From: Rheinheimera nanhaiensis E407-8
Lineage (GTDB): Bacteria > Pseudomonadota > Gammaproteobacteria > Enterobacterales > Alteromonadaceae
Direction of reading: 5' to 3'
NCBI RefSeq assembly: GCF_000296695.1
Contig: NZ_BAFK01000005.1
Coordinates: 124,001-188,000, forward strand
Length of the DNA: 64,000 nucleotides
A model generated the notes under the pieces. That model saw nothing but the letters and a program-made list of their open reading frames with translations, searched no databases and had not been told where the DNA came from. Both the position numbers and the translations under genes were made by a program. Shown here one piece after another: positions 42,168-49,981 of this stretch (within the stretch, counting starts at the first letter, position 1; each line of letters begins with the position of its first letter).

Positions 42168-42739
42168 TACTGATAACGCTGTTTATATTGTGCAATTAAT
42201 AACTCAATTTTCGCTATCACTTCATCATTGGAAGGTTTTGCCCCGGCTGCTTGCTGCTCGTCAAACCAATCCAGTAGATCTCCCCTGACTAAATAAGATA
42301 ACGGGTGGCAGTACTCTTCATTTGATACCCATACGTCATTCGCATGTAAAGCTGCTCCTGTTAACTCTGCGCAATAACTAAAGCCATGCTGCTGCAAATA
42401 GCCGGGCAGAACAAAGCCAAATGCTACTCGTGCAAGCAAGGCTAAACCAAGCAACCACAGTGATAACTTTACGCCGAACTTGAAATGCTTCTCTTGTAGG
42501 GTTGAAAAATGCCGTGCTAACAAAGCATAAGTAATCATTAAAAATATTGGTAACGCGAAAAGTCCCGGCAAACCATACATTGAGATCCGAAAGTAAAACT
42601 GGCGCTGTTCGATATACATAATTTGCTCTATGGAGTCGAAAGCCATCCAGCAGTAACCTGCAGTCATAGCCAACATCACGAAAGACAAAAATACTGCCAG
42701 GCCTTTTTTACGCTCAAAATCCTCAGTCTGCTGCGGCAC
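42167..42739 (-). CDS. Three-helix membrane protein, second copy (module gene 4; candidate immunity)
   Basis: The 190-residue protein has three hydrophobic helices (about 14-36, 47-72, 86-110), then a C-terminal extramembrane part with two cysteines. It is paralogous to 42978-43550: both share DFERKKGLAV near the start, LSYLV, and DWFDEQQAAGAKPS near the end. The start is GTG (42737-42739), overlapping the TAG of the previous gene. I recall DUF1240-type proteins with this layout, but that is not certain. Multi-helix membrane proteins next to pore-forming toxins commonly give immunity. Confidence 0.75.
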   Translation of the reverse strand: MPQQTEDFERKKGLAVFLSFVMLAMTAGYCWMAFDSIEQIMYIEQRQFYFRISMYGLPGLFALPIFLMITYALLARHFSTLQEKHFKFGVKLSLWLLGLALLARVAFGFVLPGYLQQHGFSYCAELTGAALHANDVWVSNEEYCHPLSYLVRGDLLDWFDEQQAAGAKPSNDEVIAKIELLIAQYKQRYQ

Positions 42740-42978
42740 TACTTCACTACTTTAAGGTGTTTTCGCTTATGCGCCTTATCAATAGCAATATCTTCAGCGA
42801 TGGTTTTTTCCGGCATGATGTCTTTCCAACTGCCCGGGCCAGCCATTATGCCACTATCAACGTGCGCTAAATCTTCCGGTATTTCGACAGTAAAAATTCT
42901 GTCAGCTCGCTTTTTGGCCCTGTCTAACAACCATTGTTCAAATTCCGGCGTGCCGGGTTCTGGTCTGCTCTCCGTCAT
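42739..42978 (-). CDS. Small acidic protein, first copy (module gene 3)
   Basis: This 79-residue soluble protein is predicted cytoplasmic, with PEPGTPEFEQWLLDRAKKRA, DIMPEKTIAEDIAIDKAHKR and a basic tail. It pairs with the 76-residue copy downstream, and the C-terminal third is the best conserved. ATG overlaps the stop of the membrane-protein gene by one base. It repeats the order membrane protein then small protein, so the whole pair was duplicated, not one gene. Confidence 0.75.
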   Translation of the reverse strand: MTESRPEPGTPEFEQWLLDRAKKRADRIFTVEIPEDLAHVDSGIMAGPGSWKDIMPEKTIAEDIAIDKAHKRKHLKVVK

Positions 42979-43550
42979 TACTGATACCGCTGTTTATGCT
43001 CTGCAATAAATAATTCAATCTGCGCGGCTACTTCATCGGTAGAAGGTTTGGCTCCAGCAGCTTGCTGTTCATCAAACCACTCCAGCACTTCAACGTTAAC
43101 TAAATAGGATAATTCATGGCAGTATTGCGGCTGACGCACCCACACCTGCGAAGCAAAAGGCGATGGATTCTCAAGCTTGCTGCATTGGGTAAAACCATTC
43201 GCAGCGACATAATTGGGTAACCAAAAACCCAACACGATGCGAATCATAAAAGCCAAGGCCAGCAATACCAGCGACACCCTCACCCACAATGCAAAATGCT
43301 GCGCTGGCAAGTTGCCGAAATGCCGCCGCAGCATAATGTAGATTGACATCAATAAAATGGGCGTGGCAATTAACCCCGGGATAACCATCATGGAGACTCT
43401 TAAGTAAAACGCTTGCTTATCTAAATTGACAAGTTGTTGTAAAAACTCAGTAGCAAAAAAGACGTAGCCTGCTGTCATCGCCAGCATCACAAATGACAAT
43501 AATACTGCAAGCCCTTTTTTACGTTCAAAGTCTGCGCTCTGCTGTGGCAT
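42978..43550 (-). CDS. Three-helix membrane protein, first copy (module gene 2; candidate immunity)
   Basis: This 190-residue protein is the paralogue of the product at 42167-42739, with three hydrophobic helices and the same DWFDEQQ-like tail. I start at ATG 43548-43550, which gives the same length and N-terminus (MPQQ) as the copy and overlaps the toxin candidate's stop by one base (TAATG). An in-frame ATG five codons earlier exists. Direct coupling to the first gene supports a toxin-immunity pairing. Confidence 0.76.
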   Translation of the reverse strand: MPQQSADFERKKGLAVLLSFVMLAMTAGYVFFATEFLQQLVNLDKQAFYLRVSMMVIPGLIATPILLMSIYIMLRRHFGNLPAQHFALWVRVSLVLLALAFMIRIVLGFWLPNYVAANGFTQCSKLENPSPFASQVWVRQPQYCHELSYLVNVEVLEWFDEQQAAGAKPSTDEVAAQIELFIAEHKQRYQ

Positions 43551-44491
43551 TACTGTAGACTCCATTTCGGAACAGCAAATAACTCATGTAAAAATGTTAA
43601 TGTATCTTCGTTCCATTGAGTTTTCAGCCTTTTTGACTTCATTTCCGCTCTCATAATGTCACTTTCAATTTGATTCTGAGCATCTGATAGCATCTGTGAA
43701 ATATGACGCCCAAGTTGTACATGCTCATCAATTAGCAAAAACAGAGTTGTTGCGAGTGCGCCAACGGCCAATACGATTAAAAGTGGTCCAACAATTAAAG
43801 TTGCGGAGCCGCCCGCAATTATGGACAAAAAACCCAGAGCAATCGCCGAGGCTGCCCCGGCATAAATAACATCTGCCGCTACACCGCCGACGAAGTCGTG
43901 CCAGGTTTTCTGATCATTCAGCAGCTGGTCAACCGCATGAAAGCCAACCGATAACACTAATGACAACACAAAACCGCCTTTAATCGCCTTCGCAGCATCC
44001 ATTTTACCAATCCCCATAGACACCACTTTAGGATGGCTTGCCAAATAGCGGGTACCAGTTAGATGCTGTCTCAGTGCTGGATAGCCTTTAATAATTACAT
44101 AAGTGCGGCCATGGTAAGTTTTAATCTGGTATTTCGTTAGTAAATTGCCGCTTTTACTTAAATCTTTCGCCAACACGGCCAGTGCAGCAGCATCTGCAGT
44201 TACCGGAATTGCGGACATGAACATTTTAACCCGCTCATTATACCGCTCCCATAACTGCCCTAGCGCTGGGTTTTGAAGCGCTAGTTGCTTCATCCAGGCA
44301 TTTATTTCAGCCTGTTGCATACCTTGCTGGCGTTTAATATTTACCGCCAGCTCAAAAAATTCGGTTTCATTCATCACAAACAGTGTGTGTGAATTGGCTG
44401 CCAATGCCTTGGCTAAGGCTTCTTTTTGCTGGTTTTGCTGCGCTTGCATGCGAATTTGGTTTGTGCGCTGAATATCGTGAAGGGTTTTCAT
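43550..44491 (-). CDS. Glycine-rich membrane-active protein, candidate pore-forming toxin (module gene 1)
   Basis: The 313-residue protein has a helical, Gln/Ala-rich N-terminal region (1-120). A compact block follows with KTYHGRTYVIIKGYPALRQH and LTGTRYLASHPKVVSMGIG. Three glycine/alanine-rich hydrophobic stretches lie at about 172-190, 201-225 and 230-254, and the tail is a charged helix. There is no signal peptide. The layout recalls colicin-like or type VI pore-forming effectors; I could not name a family with certainty. It leads an operon with duplicated membrane proteins downstream, which supports toxin plus immunity. Promoter and leader lie in 44492-44700. Confidence 0.72.
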   Translation of the reverse strand: MKTLHDIQRTNQIRMQAQQNQQKEALAKALAANSHTLFVMNETEFFELAVNIKRQQGMQQAEINAWMKQLALQNPALGQLWERYNERVKMFMSAIPVTADAAALAVLAKDLSKSGNLLTKYQIKTYHGRTYVIIKGYPALRQHLTGTRYLASHPKVVSMGIGKMDAAKAIKGGFVLSLVLSVGFHAVDQLLNDQKTWHDFVGGVAADVIYAGAASAIALGFLSIIAGGSATLIVGPLLIVLAVGALATTLFLLIDEHVQLGRHISQMLSDAQNQIESDIMRAEMKSKRLKTQWNEDTLTFLHELFAVPKWSLQ

Positions 44492-44631
44492 AGGGCTGCC
44501 TCATCCGTGAAAAGCAGAAAGATAACATAATTTACATTTTCAAAACAATTAAGCACTGCGACTGTGAAGCTTTTAAATAAAGACTAACAGCGGTAGTATC
44601 AGAAAGCTTTCGCATGGTTATGGCTAAGTAA

Positions 44632-44745
44632 ATGACTGATAAAAAGCAAGAAACCGAAAACTGGCTTAGCAGTAAAGAAGCGAAAAAGGTGTTGAAGGTA
44701 TCACTGAATTTCTGTTACATCTTGCGGTGCAATTATAGCTTTTAA
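44632..44745 (+). pseudogene. Possible truncated HTH (excisionase-like) gene start
   Basis: ATG at 44632 opens a 37-codon frame: MTDKKQETENWLSSKEAKKV then LKVS, after which it runs into antisense of the helicase 3' end and stops at 44745. WLSSKEAKKVLKVS is the typical first helix-turn-helix of excisionase/MerR-like DNA-binding domains. It looks like a gene cut off where the helicase cassette begins. No ribosome site is obvious, so confidence is low. Confidence 0.35.
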
Positions 44746-47592
44746 CCTTGCAAAGGTGCGCATAGTGTCATTGGCTGCTAAGTCGCCATAATCCGGGTTA
44801 TTTGCTTTAAGCAGGTAAACACCATGCCCCTGCTTTTTCACTACCCTTAGCAAGTATTCAGCATCTCCGACATCGTCCAGGCGCTCAATGGCCATAACAT
44901 TATTCGAGATTGAACCTGCATTTACAGGTGTAACCCACTCCAGTAACAACAAATCACCATCTGCTATAGGCTGCTTTCCACCGTTCATGGAGTTACCTTT
45001 TGCTGGCGCAATAAAATGTTGTATGGGGTTTAAATGGCCATAATGCTCTGGCAGTTTCAGCATTTTTACATCATCCGGCATACCCCTACCGAAATGACCA
45101 CAGGCAATTTTAAGCGCTGGATAAAACGGCAAAACATTGGTCACGTTCTGTTGTTGACGATCCAATTCGCTCGAGACTTCCGCAGGAGCTGGCGTGCGCA
45201 AGGTATATTGCAGCAAGCGCAAATCAATTAGCTCATGGCTTAACTCTGTCAGTAAGGCAACATCATCTGGATTAACTTTAAAGTTGGCACTAAACCGCTC
45301 TTCGCTCAGCACAAACCAGGCTTTTGCCGCATGCTTATCTTGTTTGGCGTAAAAATGTATCGGGTTTTTACACCAATATTGATGCCATTTTACGCTAGCT
45401 TCCTTTTGGTGTTGCAGCTCCGCTGGTACGTCTTTTTCAACCAGATCTGGCCTGCGCTGGATAATTTGCCAACTCAGTGCTGACAACTCTTCAGTATTAA
45501 CCGCAGCATTAAAACCATCTAACTGCAGAAAAGCTCGCAGCAAAACCATTTTGAAACACTTAGCCATAGCCGTAGTTTCAATGCCGTCGAGCAACCAATC
45601 ACCATAACGTTGCACTAAACCGGCCAAGTCTTGATCCTGCGTGTGCTCTGCTACCAACTGAAACCAGCTGCCATGTTGCTTACGCACTTTAAGCAGATCA
45701 TATCCGGCTAAAGCAAACTCGGCAGCGGTTGGGCGGCGACCAATTTCAGCTGTCAGCTGGGCAAAATCTTCTGCTGCTGTGTTTTTAACTTTGCGTACCA
45801 GTTGCTGCCAAAACTCAACAATTTGCGGCGCAAAATTTATGTAGCAGCCCGGTGCTATTATCGGTTTCTCTGTAATGTTACGACTGATATTTTTAATGCC
45901 GCTGGTATTAAATAATGCAGCGGGTTTGTTTAAAAACGATTGATGATTACCGATAAAATCAACAACCACCAGATGATGCTTATCCAGCCCATCTGCGCGG
46001 CGCAAGCCCCTACCTAATTGCTGCAAGAATAAGATTTTTGACTCGGTTGGTCTAAGCATTAACACCGTGTCTATTGAGGGTAAATCTGTTCCTTCATTGA
46101 ATAAGTCGACAGAAAACAATACCTGAATGACTGCGTTATCCAATTGCTCAAGGGCTTCATTGCGACGCAAAGCACTCCCCTGATAAACCGCAGCCGCTTT
46201 CACCCCCTGCTGGGTAAAATAGCCTGCCATGTAATCGGCATGCTTGCGTGACACGCAAAACGCCAATGTCCGGTGTTGTTTGTGCTTATTCCAGTGTTCA
46301 AAAATATGCTTTGCCCGCTGGCGGGTGGCAAAAGCAGCATCCAGTGCTGTGGCATCAAATTTACCGCTACGCCAGGGAATTTCCTGATAATCGACAAACT
46401 GATCGTAAACACCAAAGTAATGAAACGGCACCAAAATGCCACTTTCAATACCATGCACCAGGTTACGCTCGAACACTAAGTTGTTATCACACAACGCCAG
46501 AATATCCGCCTGATCACTGCGCTCAGGGGTCGCGGTTAAGCCCAGTAAAAAGTTCGGTTTAAAGTGGTTTAACACCTGATGATAGCTGGGGCTGCCAGCA
46601 TGATGAAATTCATCAATTACTATGTAATCAAAGTGATCTGTAGCGAATAACTGTAAATGCTCTTTTTTACTTAATGTTTGAATGGATGCAAAAACCATGT
46701 CTGCAGTTGCAGCTTTTTCGCCACTGAAATATAAACCGCTGCTCTTTAACGGGTTTAAGCGGGCAAAACTTTGCTGTGCCTGCAGCAGAATTTCCTCGCG
46801 GTGTGCAACAAAAAGTATTTTCTGTGCGTTAATTTGTCTTGCGTCGAAAGCCGCCAGCCAGGTTTTACCCATGCCGGTAGCCAATACAACTAATCCACGT
46901 TTATAACCTTGCTGACGACTAAGTTGTAGCGCTGCCAAGGCATCCTGTTGGGCCGGGTTAGGTGTGATGACGGCCTCTTGTTCAAGCTCTGCGCCAACCA
47001 ACTGCAAACGTTGCTGTCGATTTTGCTGATAGCGCTTAAGATAGTCGGCCAGAACCTGCTCGGTCAGTGGGACGCTCTGTTTATGAGTAAAAATACTGAC
47101 AAACTGGCGGCGAATATCAGTGAACTGACAATTAGCCTCGGCAGCGACAAAATCATGCCGCAAGGTCCATTCATGCGAAGTTAACAGGGCGGTGCGGCTG
47201 ATGTTATTTGAACCGACATAAGCGCAACCTTGCTCTGTTGTCCCGTTTTGACATTTGACAAAAATATAAGCCTTCATATGAAAGGCAGTGTTGGCACCAC
47301 AGCAAAACAACCTGATGGCTGCGCCGCGCTCTGAGAGTAATAACAGTTGGCGTAACGCTTCCGGCGCGGTAATTTGCAAATAATCCGACGTCAGAATTTT
47401 GATGCTGGCACCGGCTGCAAGCGCATCTGTAAGTGCCGGTAACAATAAATGTATGCCTGAGGTTTGAATAAAAGACACGCTTATTTCAATCTCAGAAGCA
47501 TGATTAATGGCATAGATTAACTTTGGCAGCAAAGGATCAACCGCACCGCCAGTGGTGAGAATATTCCCCTGATACAAGGTTGTTGCCGTCAA
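44701..47592 (-). CDS. PLD-nuclease / SF2 helicase / DUF3427 protein with S24-like C-terminus
   Basis: At 963 residues, a phospholipase D-like nuclease domain comes first (about 1-150), with HMK at 105-107 and GSNN at 127-130. An SF2 helicase follows with Walker A ATGMGKTW near 238-245, box II DEFH at 327-330, and QLGRGLRR near 500. A DUF3427-like helical region comes next, and last a LexA/S24-like fold with AKGNSMNGG, IADGDLLLLEW and NPDYGDL. The Lys of the S24 dyad seems replaced by Arg (YLLRVVKKQG). Only one HxK is seen, so the nuclease would work as a dimer. It probably processes foreign or damaged DNA. It overlaps the methyltransferase gene by four bases. Confidence 0.87.
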   Translation of the reverse strand: MTATTLYQGNILTTGGAVDPLLPKLIYAINHASEIEISVSFIQTSGIHLLLPALTDALAAGASIKILTSDYLQITAPEALRQLLLLSERGAAIRLFCCGANTAFHMKAYIFVKCQNGTTEQGCAYVGSNNISRTALLTSHEWTLRHDFVAAEANCQFTDIRRQFVSIFTHKQSVPLTEQVLADYLKRYQQNRQQRLQLVGAELEQEAVITPNPAQQDALAALQLSRQQGYKRGLVVLATGMGKTWLAAFDARQINAQKILFVAHREEILLQAQQSFARLNPLKSSGLYFSGEKAATADMVFASIQTLSKKEHLQLFATDHFDYIVIDEFHHAGSPSYHQVLNHFKPNFLLGLTATPERSDQADILALCDNNLVFERNLVHGIESGILVPFHYFGVYDQFVDYQEIPWRSGKFDATALDAAFATRQRAKHIFEHWNKHKQHRTLAFCVSRKHADYMAGYFTQQGVKAAAVYQGSALRRNEALEQLDNAVIQVLFSVDLFNEGTDLPSIDTVLMLRPTESKILFLQQLGRGLRRADGLDKHHLVVVDFIGNHQSFLNKPAALFNTSGIKNISRNITEKPIIAPGCYINFAPQIVEFWQQLVRKVKNTAAEDFAQLTAEIGRRPTAAEFALAGYDLLKVRKQHGSWFQLVAEHTQDQDLAGLVQRYGDWLLDGIETTAMAKCFKMVLLRAFLQLDGFNAAVNTEELSALSWQIIQRRPDLVEKDVPAELQHQKEASVKWHQYWCKNPIHFYAKQDKHAAKAWFVLSEERFSANFKVNPDDVALLTELSHELIDLRLLQYTLRTPAPAEVSSELDRQQQNVTNVLPFYPALKIACGHFGRGMPDDVKMLKLPEHYGHLNPIQHFIAPAKGNSMNGGKQPIADGDLLLLEWVTPVNAGSISNNVMAIERLDDVGDAEYLLRVVKKQGHGVYLLKANNPDYGDLAANDTMRTFARLKAIIAPQDVTEIQ

Positions 47593-48173
47593 ACCCGTGC
47601 CTCCAGTAACGCATTAAGCCATTGCTCTTGTTTGCGGCCCGGCCTGGCATCAGCTGTGACCCAGTACTCTGCTATTTTTAGACGGGTATCTGATAAAACA
47701 ACACCTAAGCGGTCAGCCGTCATTTGGGTAAAACAGCGGCCATCACGCTGCACTTCACCTGAACCTAACTTAAAAGAGCAATAAAGAACACCACGCGACT
47801 TTAGTAGTGAACCAAGGTGATTAAATGTTACAGCAAGCTCAGCTTCCGCGATGTGCAACAAAGATGCACAAGCCCAGATCCCATCGAAATGGATATCGGA
47901 CTGATAAGACAGAAACGTACTAAGACGTACATCAAGCCCGGTTAACTCACGGGCTAAACGCACCATTTCCGTACTGGCATCAAATGCACAAACAGTAAAA
48001 CCCTTGGCCAGAAAGAAACGGCTATCGCGTCCCGTGCCACACCCCGCATCTAAGATAACGCCATCGGGCGGCAGTTTTGGTAAAAAACGGGCATAAAGCG
48101 CTGACATGTCGACATTAGTCGTGTCTGCGGCAAATTGGCTGGCATTAAGGTTATAAAACTCGACTGACATCAT
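47589..48173 (-). CDS. Class I SAM-dependent methyltransferase
   Basis: The 194-residue protein has motif I ILDAGCGTGRDSRFFLAKG near 40 and the acidic residue of motif II in VCAFDAS. WACASLLHI is a motif IV-like stretch near 95. TehB/UbiE-like small methyltransferases fit; the substrate is unknown. It overlaps the PLD-helicase start by ATGA, so both are made together. A DNA-type motif IV (NPPY/DPPY) is absent, so DNA modification is unlikely, and protein or small-molecule methylation is more plausible. Start could be one codon later. Confidence 0.82.
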   Translation of the reverse strand: MMSVEFYNLNASQFAADTTNVDMSALYARFLPKLPPDGVILDAGCGTGRDSRFFLAKGFTVCAFDASTEMVRLARELTGLDVRLSTFLSYQSDIHFDGIWACASLLHIAEAELAVTFNHLGSLLKSRGVLYCSFKLGSGEVQRDGRCFTQMTADRLGVVLSDTRLKIAEYWVTADARPGRKQEQWLNALLEARV

Positions 48174-48350
48174 TAGCGCCTTACTTAATTGGCGATTGTT
48201 GTACCAATAACCAGCAGCTGCATCAATAAAAATGTATATCTCTGCAAGTTATAAATCGGCATAGCTCCTATCCCATCTTTGATCCAGCGCACAACAGCAC
48301 TATGCTTAGCCCTGTAAATTAGCACCAACTAATTAAACAAGGATAACCCA

Positions 48351-48788
48351 ATGAGCAACCTGAAAACCGTTTCTGTAACCGCCAATATGGCCGAGGGCTT
48401 TGCCATAAATAGCGTAATTGATGGCCACACTGTGCAAATTGACCAGCCGGTGGCGGCTAAGGGCACGGGCACCGGGCCGACGCCGCTGCAAATGCTGTTA
48501 CTTGCTATTGGCGGTTGCATTGGCACCATTGGCCGTATTGCAGCCTTTCAGCAAAAAATTACCCTGCGCGGTATGCAGGTAAAGGTAGAGGGCGATTACA
48601 ACCCGGCCGGTTTGCTGGGCAAGCCGACTGATGACCGGGTGGGTTTTACGCAAATTCGCATTAGCGCAGTAATAGATGCCGATTTAACCGACGAGCAAAA
48701 AGCGCAGTTTTTAGACGAGGTATGCCAGCGCTGCCCGCTGCATGACAATTTAAGCCACACCAGCGAGGTAGTGCATAGTTTGGCATAA
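48351..48788 (+). CDS. OsmC family protein, copy 2
   Basis: The 145-residue protein has an OsmC-like fold: GTGPTPLQMLLLAIGGCIGT near 40 with the first cysteine, and CQRCPLHDNL near 125 with the second. It is only distantly similar to the copy at 39326. The CQRCPLHDNL form is that of the YhfA/OsmC-like subgroup. It probably acts in peroxide or thiol metabolism. The ATG is preceded by AAGGATAACCC. Confidence 0.85.
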   Translation: MSNLKTVSVTANMAEGFAINSVIDGHTVQIDQPVAAKGTGTGPTPLQMLLLAIGGCIGTIGRIAAFQQKITLRGMQVKVEGDYNPAGLLGKPTDDRVGFTQIRISAVIDADLTDEQKAQFLDEVCQRCPLHDNLSHTSEVVHSLA

Positions 48789-48876
48789 AGCTGATAGATA
48801 TCAATTTGAGCAGCAAACTTGACAAAGTTTGCCATAACAGCACAATTAGCTTAATTGCAGTAACAGAGACAAGCTA

Positions 48877-49116
48877 ATGGCAACCATGAACGTATCGCTA
48901 CCCGATGGCATGAAGCATTGGGTGGAGCAACAAGCACAAACTGGCCGTTACAGCAACGCCAGTGATTATGTACGTGACCTGATACGACGCGATCAGGAGC
49001 GGACCGCCAAAGTCGCCCACCTACAACAGCTGGTTGATGAAGGCATTACTAGTGGCCGGGGGAAGCGCACTATGGCAGAACTTGAAGCCGCAGCGCTGGC
49101 CAAACTAGCGCAATAA
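48877..49116 (+). CDS. parD: ParD-type antitoxin
   Basis: The 79-residue ribbon-helix-helix protein starts MATMNVSLPDGMKHWVEQQA and contains NASDYVRDLIRRDQE, the ParD consensus. The disordered C-terminal part binds and blocks ParE; the dimer represses the operon. The ParE gene starts four bases after its stop. ATG follows a GAGA-type site in the leader. Confidence 0.92.
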   Translation: MATMNVSLPDGMKHWVEQQAQTGRYSNASDYVRDLIRRDQERTAKVAHLQQLVDEGITSGRGKRTMAELEAAALAKLAQ

Positions 49117-49119
49117 CGC

Positions 49120-49410
49120 ATGGCTTATATTCTCAGCCATAAAGCTGAAGAAGATATTATCGCTATTTTTGTTGCCGGTGCAGAGCAGTTTGGCTTGCTG
49201 CAGGCGCAGCGTTACCACCAGCAATTAACCACTACTTTTGAGTTTTTGGCTGACAACCCACTAGCTGCGCCGGTACGAGAAGAACTTACCCCTTCTGTTC
49301 GTTTACACCCTGTCGGTTCACACCTGGTTATTTACCAACTTGAAGCTGACAACAGTATTTTTATTATTCGCGTGAGGCACGCGCATGAAGATTGGTTAAA
49401 CAATAGCTAG
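49120..49410 (+). CDS. parE: ParE-type toxin (RelE/ParE superfamily)
   Basis: The 96-residue protein contains YILSHKAEEDIIAIF, the core FEFLADNPLAAPVREEL, and the C-terminal IRVRHAHEDWLNN. These fit ParE toxins, which inhibit DNA gyrase. It lies directly after parD. It is complete and of typical length, so the pair is likely functional. It is convergent with a HipB-like regulator, only 26 bases away. Confidence 0.9.
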   Translation: MAYILSHKAEEDIIAIFVAGAEQFGLLQAQRYHQQLTTTFEFLADNPLAAPVREELTPSVRLHPVGSHLVIYQLEADNSIFIIRVRHAHEDWLNNS

Positions 49411-49436
49411 CGGCTTAATTGCTAAAGCGCCTTCGA

Positions 49437-49742
49437 CTAAGGCTTGTTAGCCTGCACCCGTTCAGACATAGTTTGCACCCGATTGGTCAACACCCTGGTG
49501 GTTAAGGCTAAACCGCCGGGGCGCAGCAGCCGTTCAATAATTGATAAACGTGGGTCGGTATTGCCTTTTTCAACTTCGCGCAGGGTTTTCTCTGACACCT
49601 TGCACAGCCTGGCGTAATCAGCCTGGGTTAGCTGATACAATCGGGTACGAATAGCGTAAATAGCCTGCCCTAGCGTTATTTCAGCGCGGTTTAACTTATC
49701 GCAAATATCTGCAATAACGTCGCTTTGATTAAGTTGGCTCAT
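49437..49742 (-). CDS. HipB-like XRE-family regulator without a partner
   Basis: The 101-residue protein has an XRE helix-turn-helix (about 35-65: LTQADYARLCKVSEKTLREV) and the tail LSIIERLLRPGGLAL, typical of HipB-like antitoxins that precede hipA. No HipA gene follows: after the stop lies ParE on the other strand. Three palindromic repeats upstream (49838-49927) are probable binding sites. It may be a solitary regulator or a relic of a hipBA locus. Confidence 0.78.
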   Translation of the reverse strand: MSQLNQSDVIADICDKLNRAEITLGQAIYAIRTRLYQLTQADYARLCKVSEKTLREVEKGNTDPRLSIIERLLRPGGLALTTRVLTNRVQTMSERVQANKP

Positions 49743-49837
49743 AACAACTGCATCCGTTTTAGTTTGGTTTCAAGCTGGGCAAAGCCAATCGCCGGGAAAA
49801 GACTTGCAACAGCATTAACACCCTCCAGAGCTATATA

Positions 49838-49927
49838 CGGTAGTTTAACTCCGTTTAAATAGCATATAACAGTAGTTTGTTACCGTTAAATAGTCAAAAA
49901 GGCAAACTTAACGGCAGTTTATTACCG
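49838..49927. promoter_or_regulatory. Three palindromic operators upstream of the HipB-like gene
   Basis: Sites at 49838-49853 (CGGTAGTTTAACTCCG), 49870-49885 (CAGTAGTTTGTTACCG) and 49912-49927 (CGGCAGTTTATTACCG) share CGGTA-TTT-TACCG symmetry. The starts are 32 and 42 bases apart, near whole helical turns, so bound dimers would sit on one face of DNA. This suggests cooperative autorepression. Confidence 0.72.
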
Positions 49928-49981
49928 CAAGCAGTCATTAATGAGTACAAGTCGACATAGCTACCACGCGTATAATTTGGC

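Noticed and set aside
41926..43009. Plus-strand frames 41926-42288 and 42623-43009 that resemble each other
   Set aside because: Their similarity is the antisense shadow of the duplicated minus-strand pairs.
47589..48173. Methyltransferase as part of a restriction-modification system
   Set aside because: No DPPY/NPPY-type motif and no target-recognition domain. Small-molecule or protein methylation fits better.
48877..49742. ParDE and the HipB-like gene as one three-gene system
   Set aside because: They are convergent, each with its own control region. Adjacency alone does not link them.
49838..49927. CRISPR-like array from the three repeats upstream of the HipB-like gene
   Set aside because: Repeats are short, imperfect palindromes with unequal spacers and no cas genes. 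Operators explain them.
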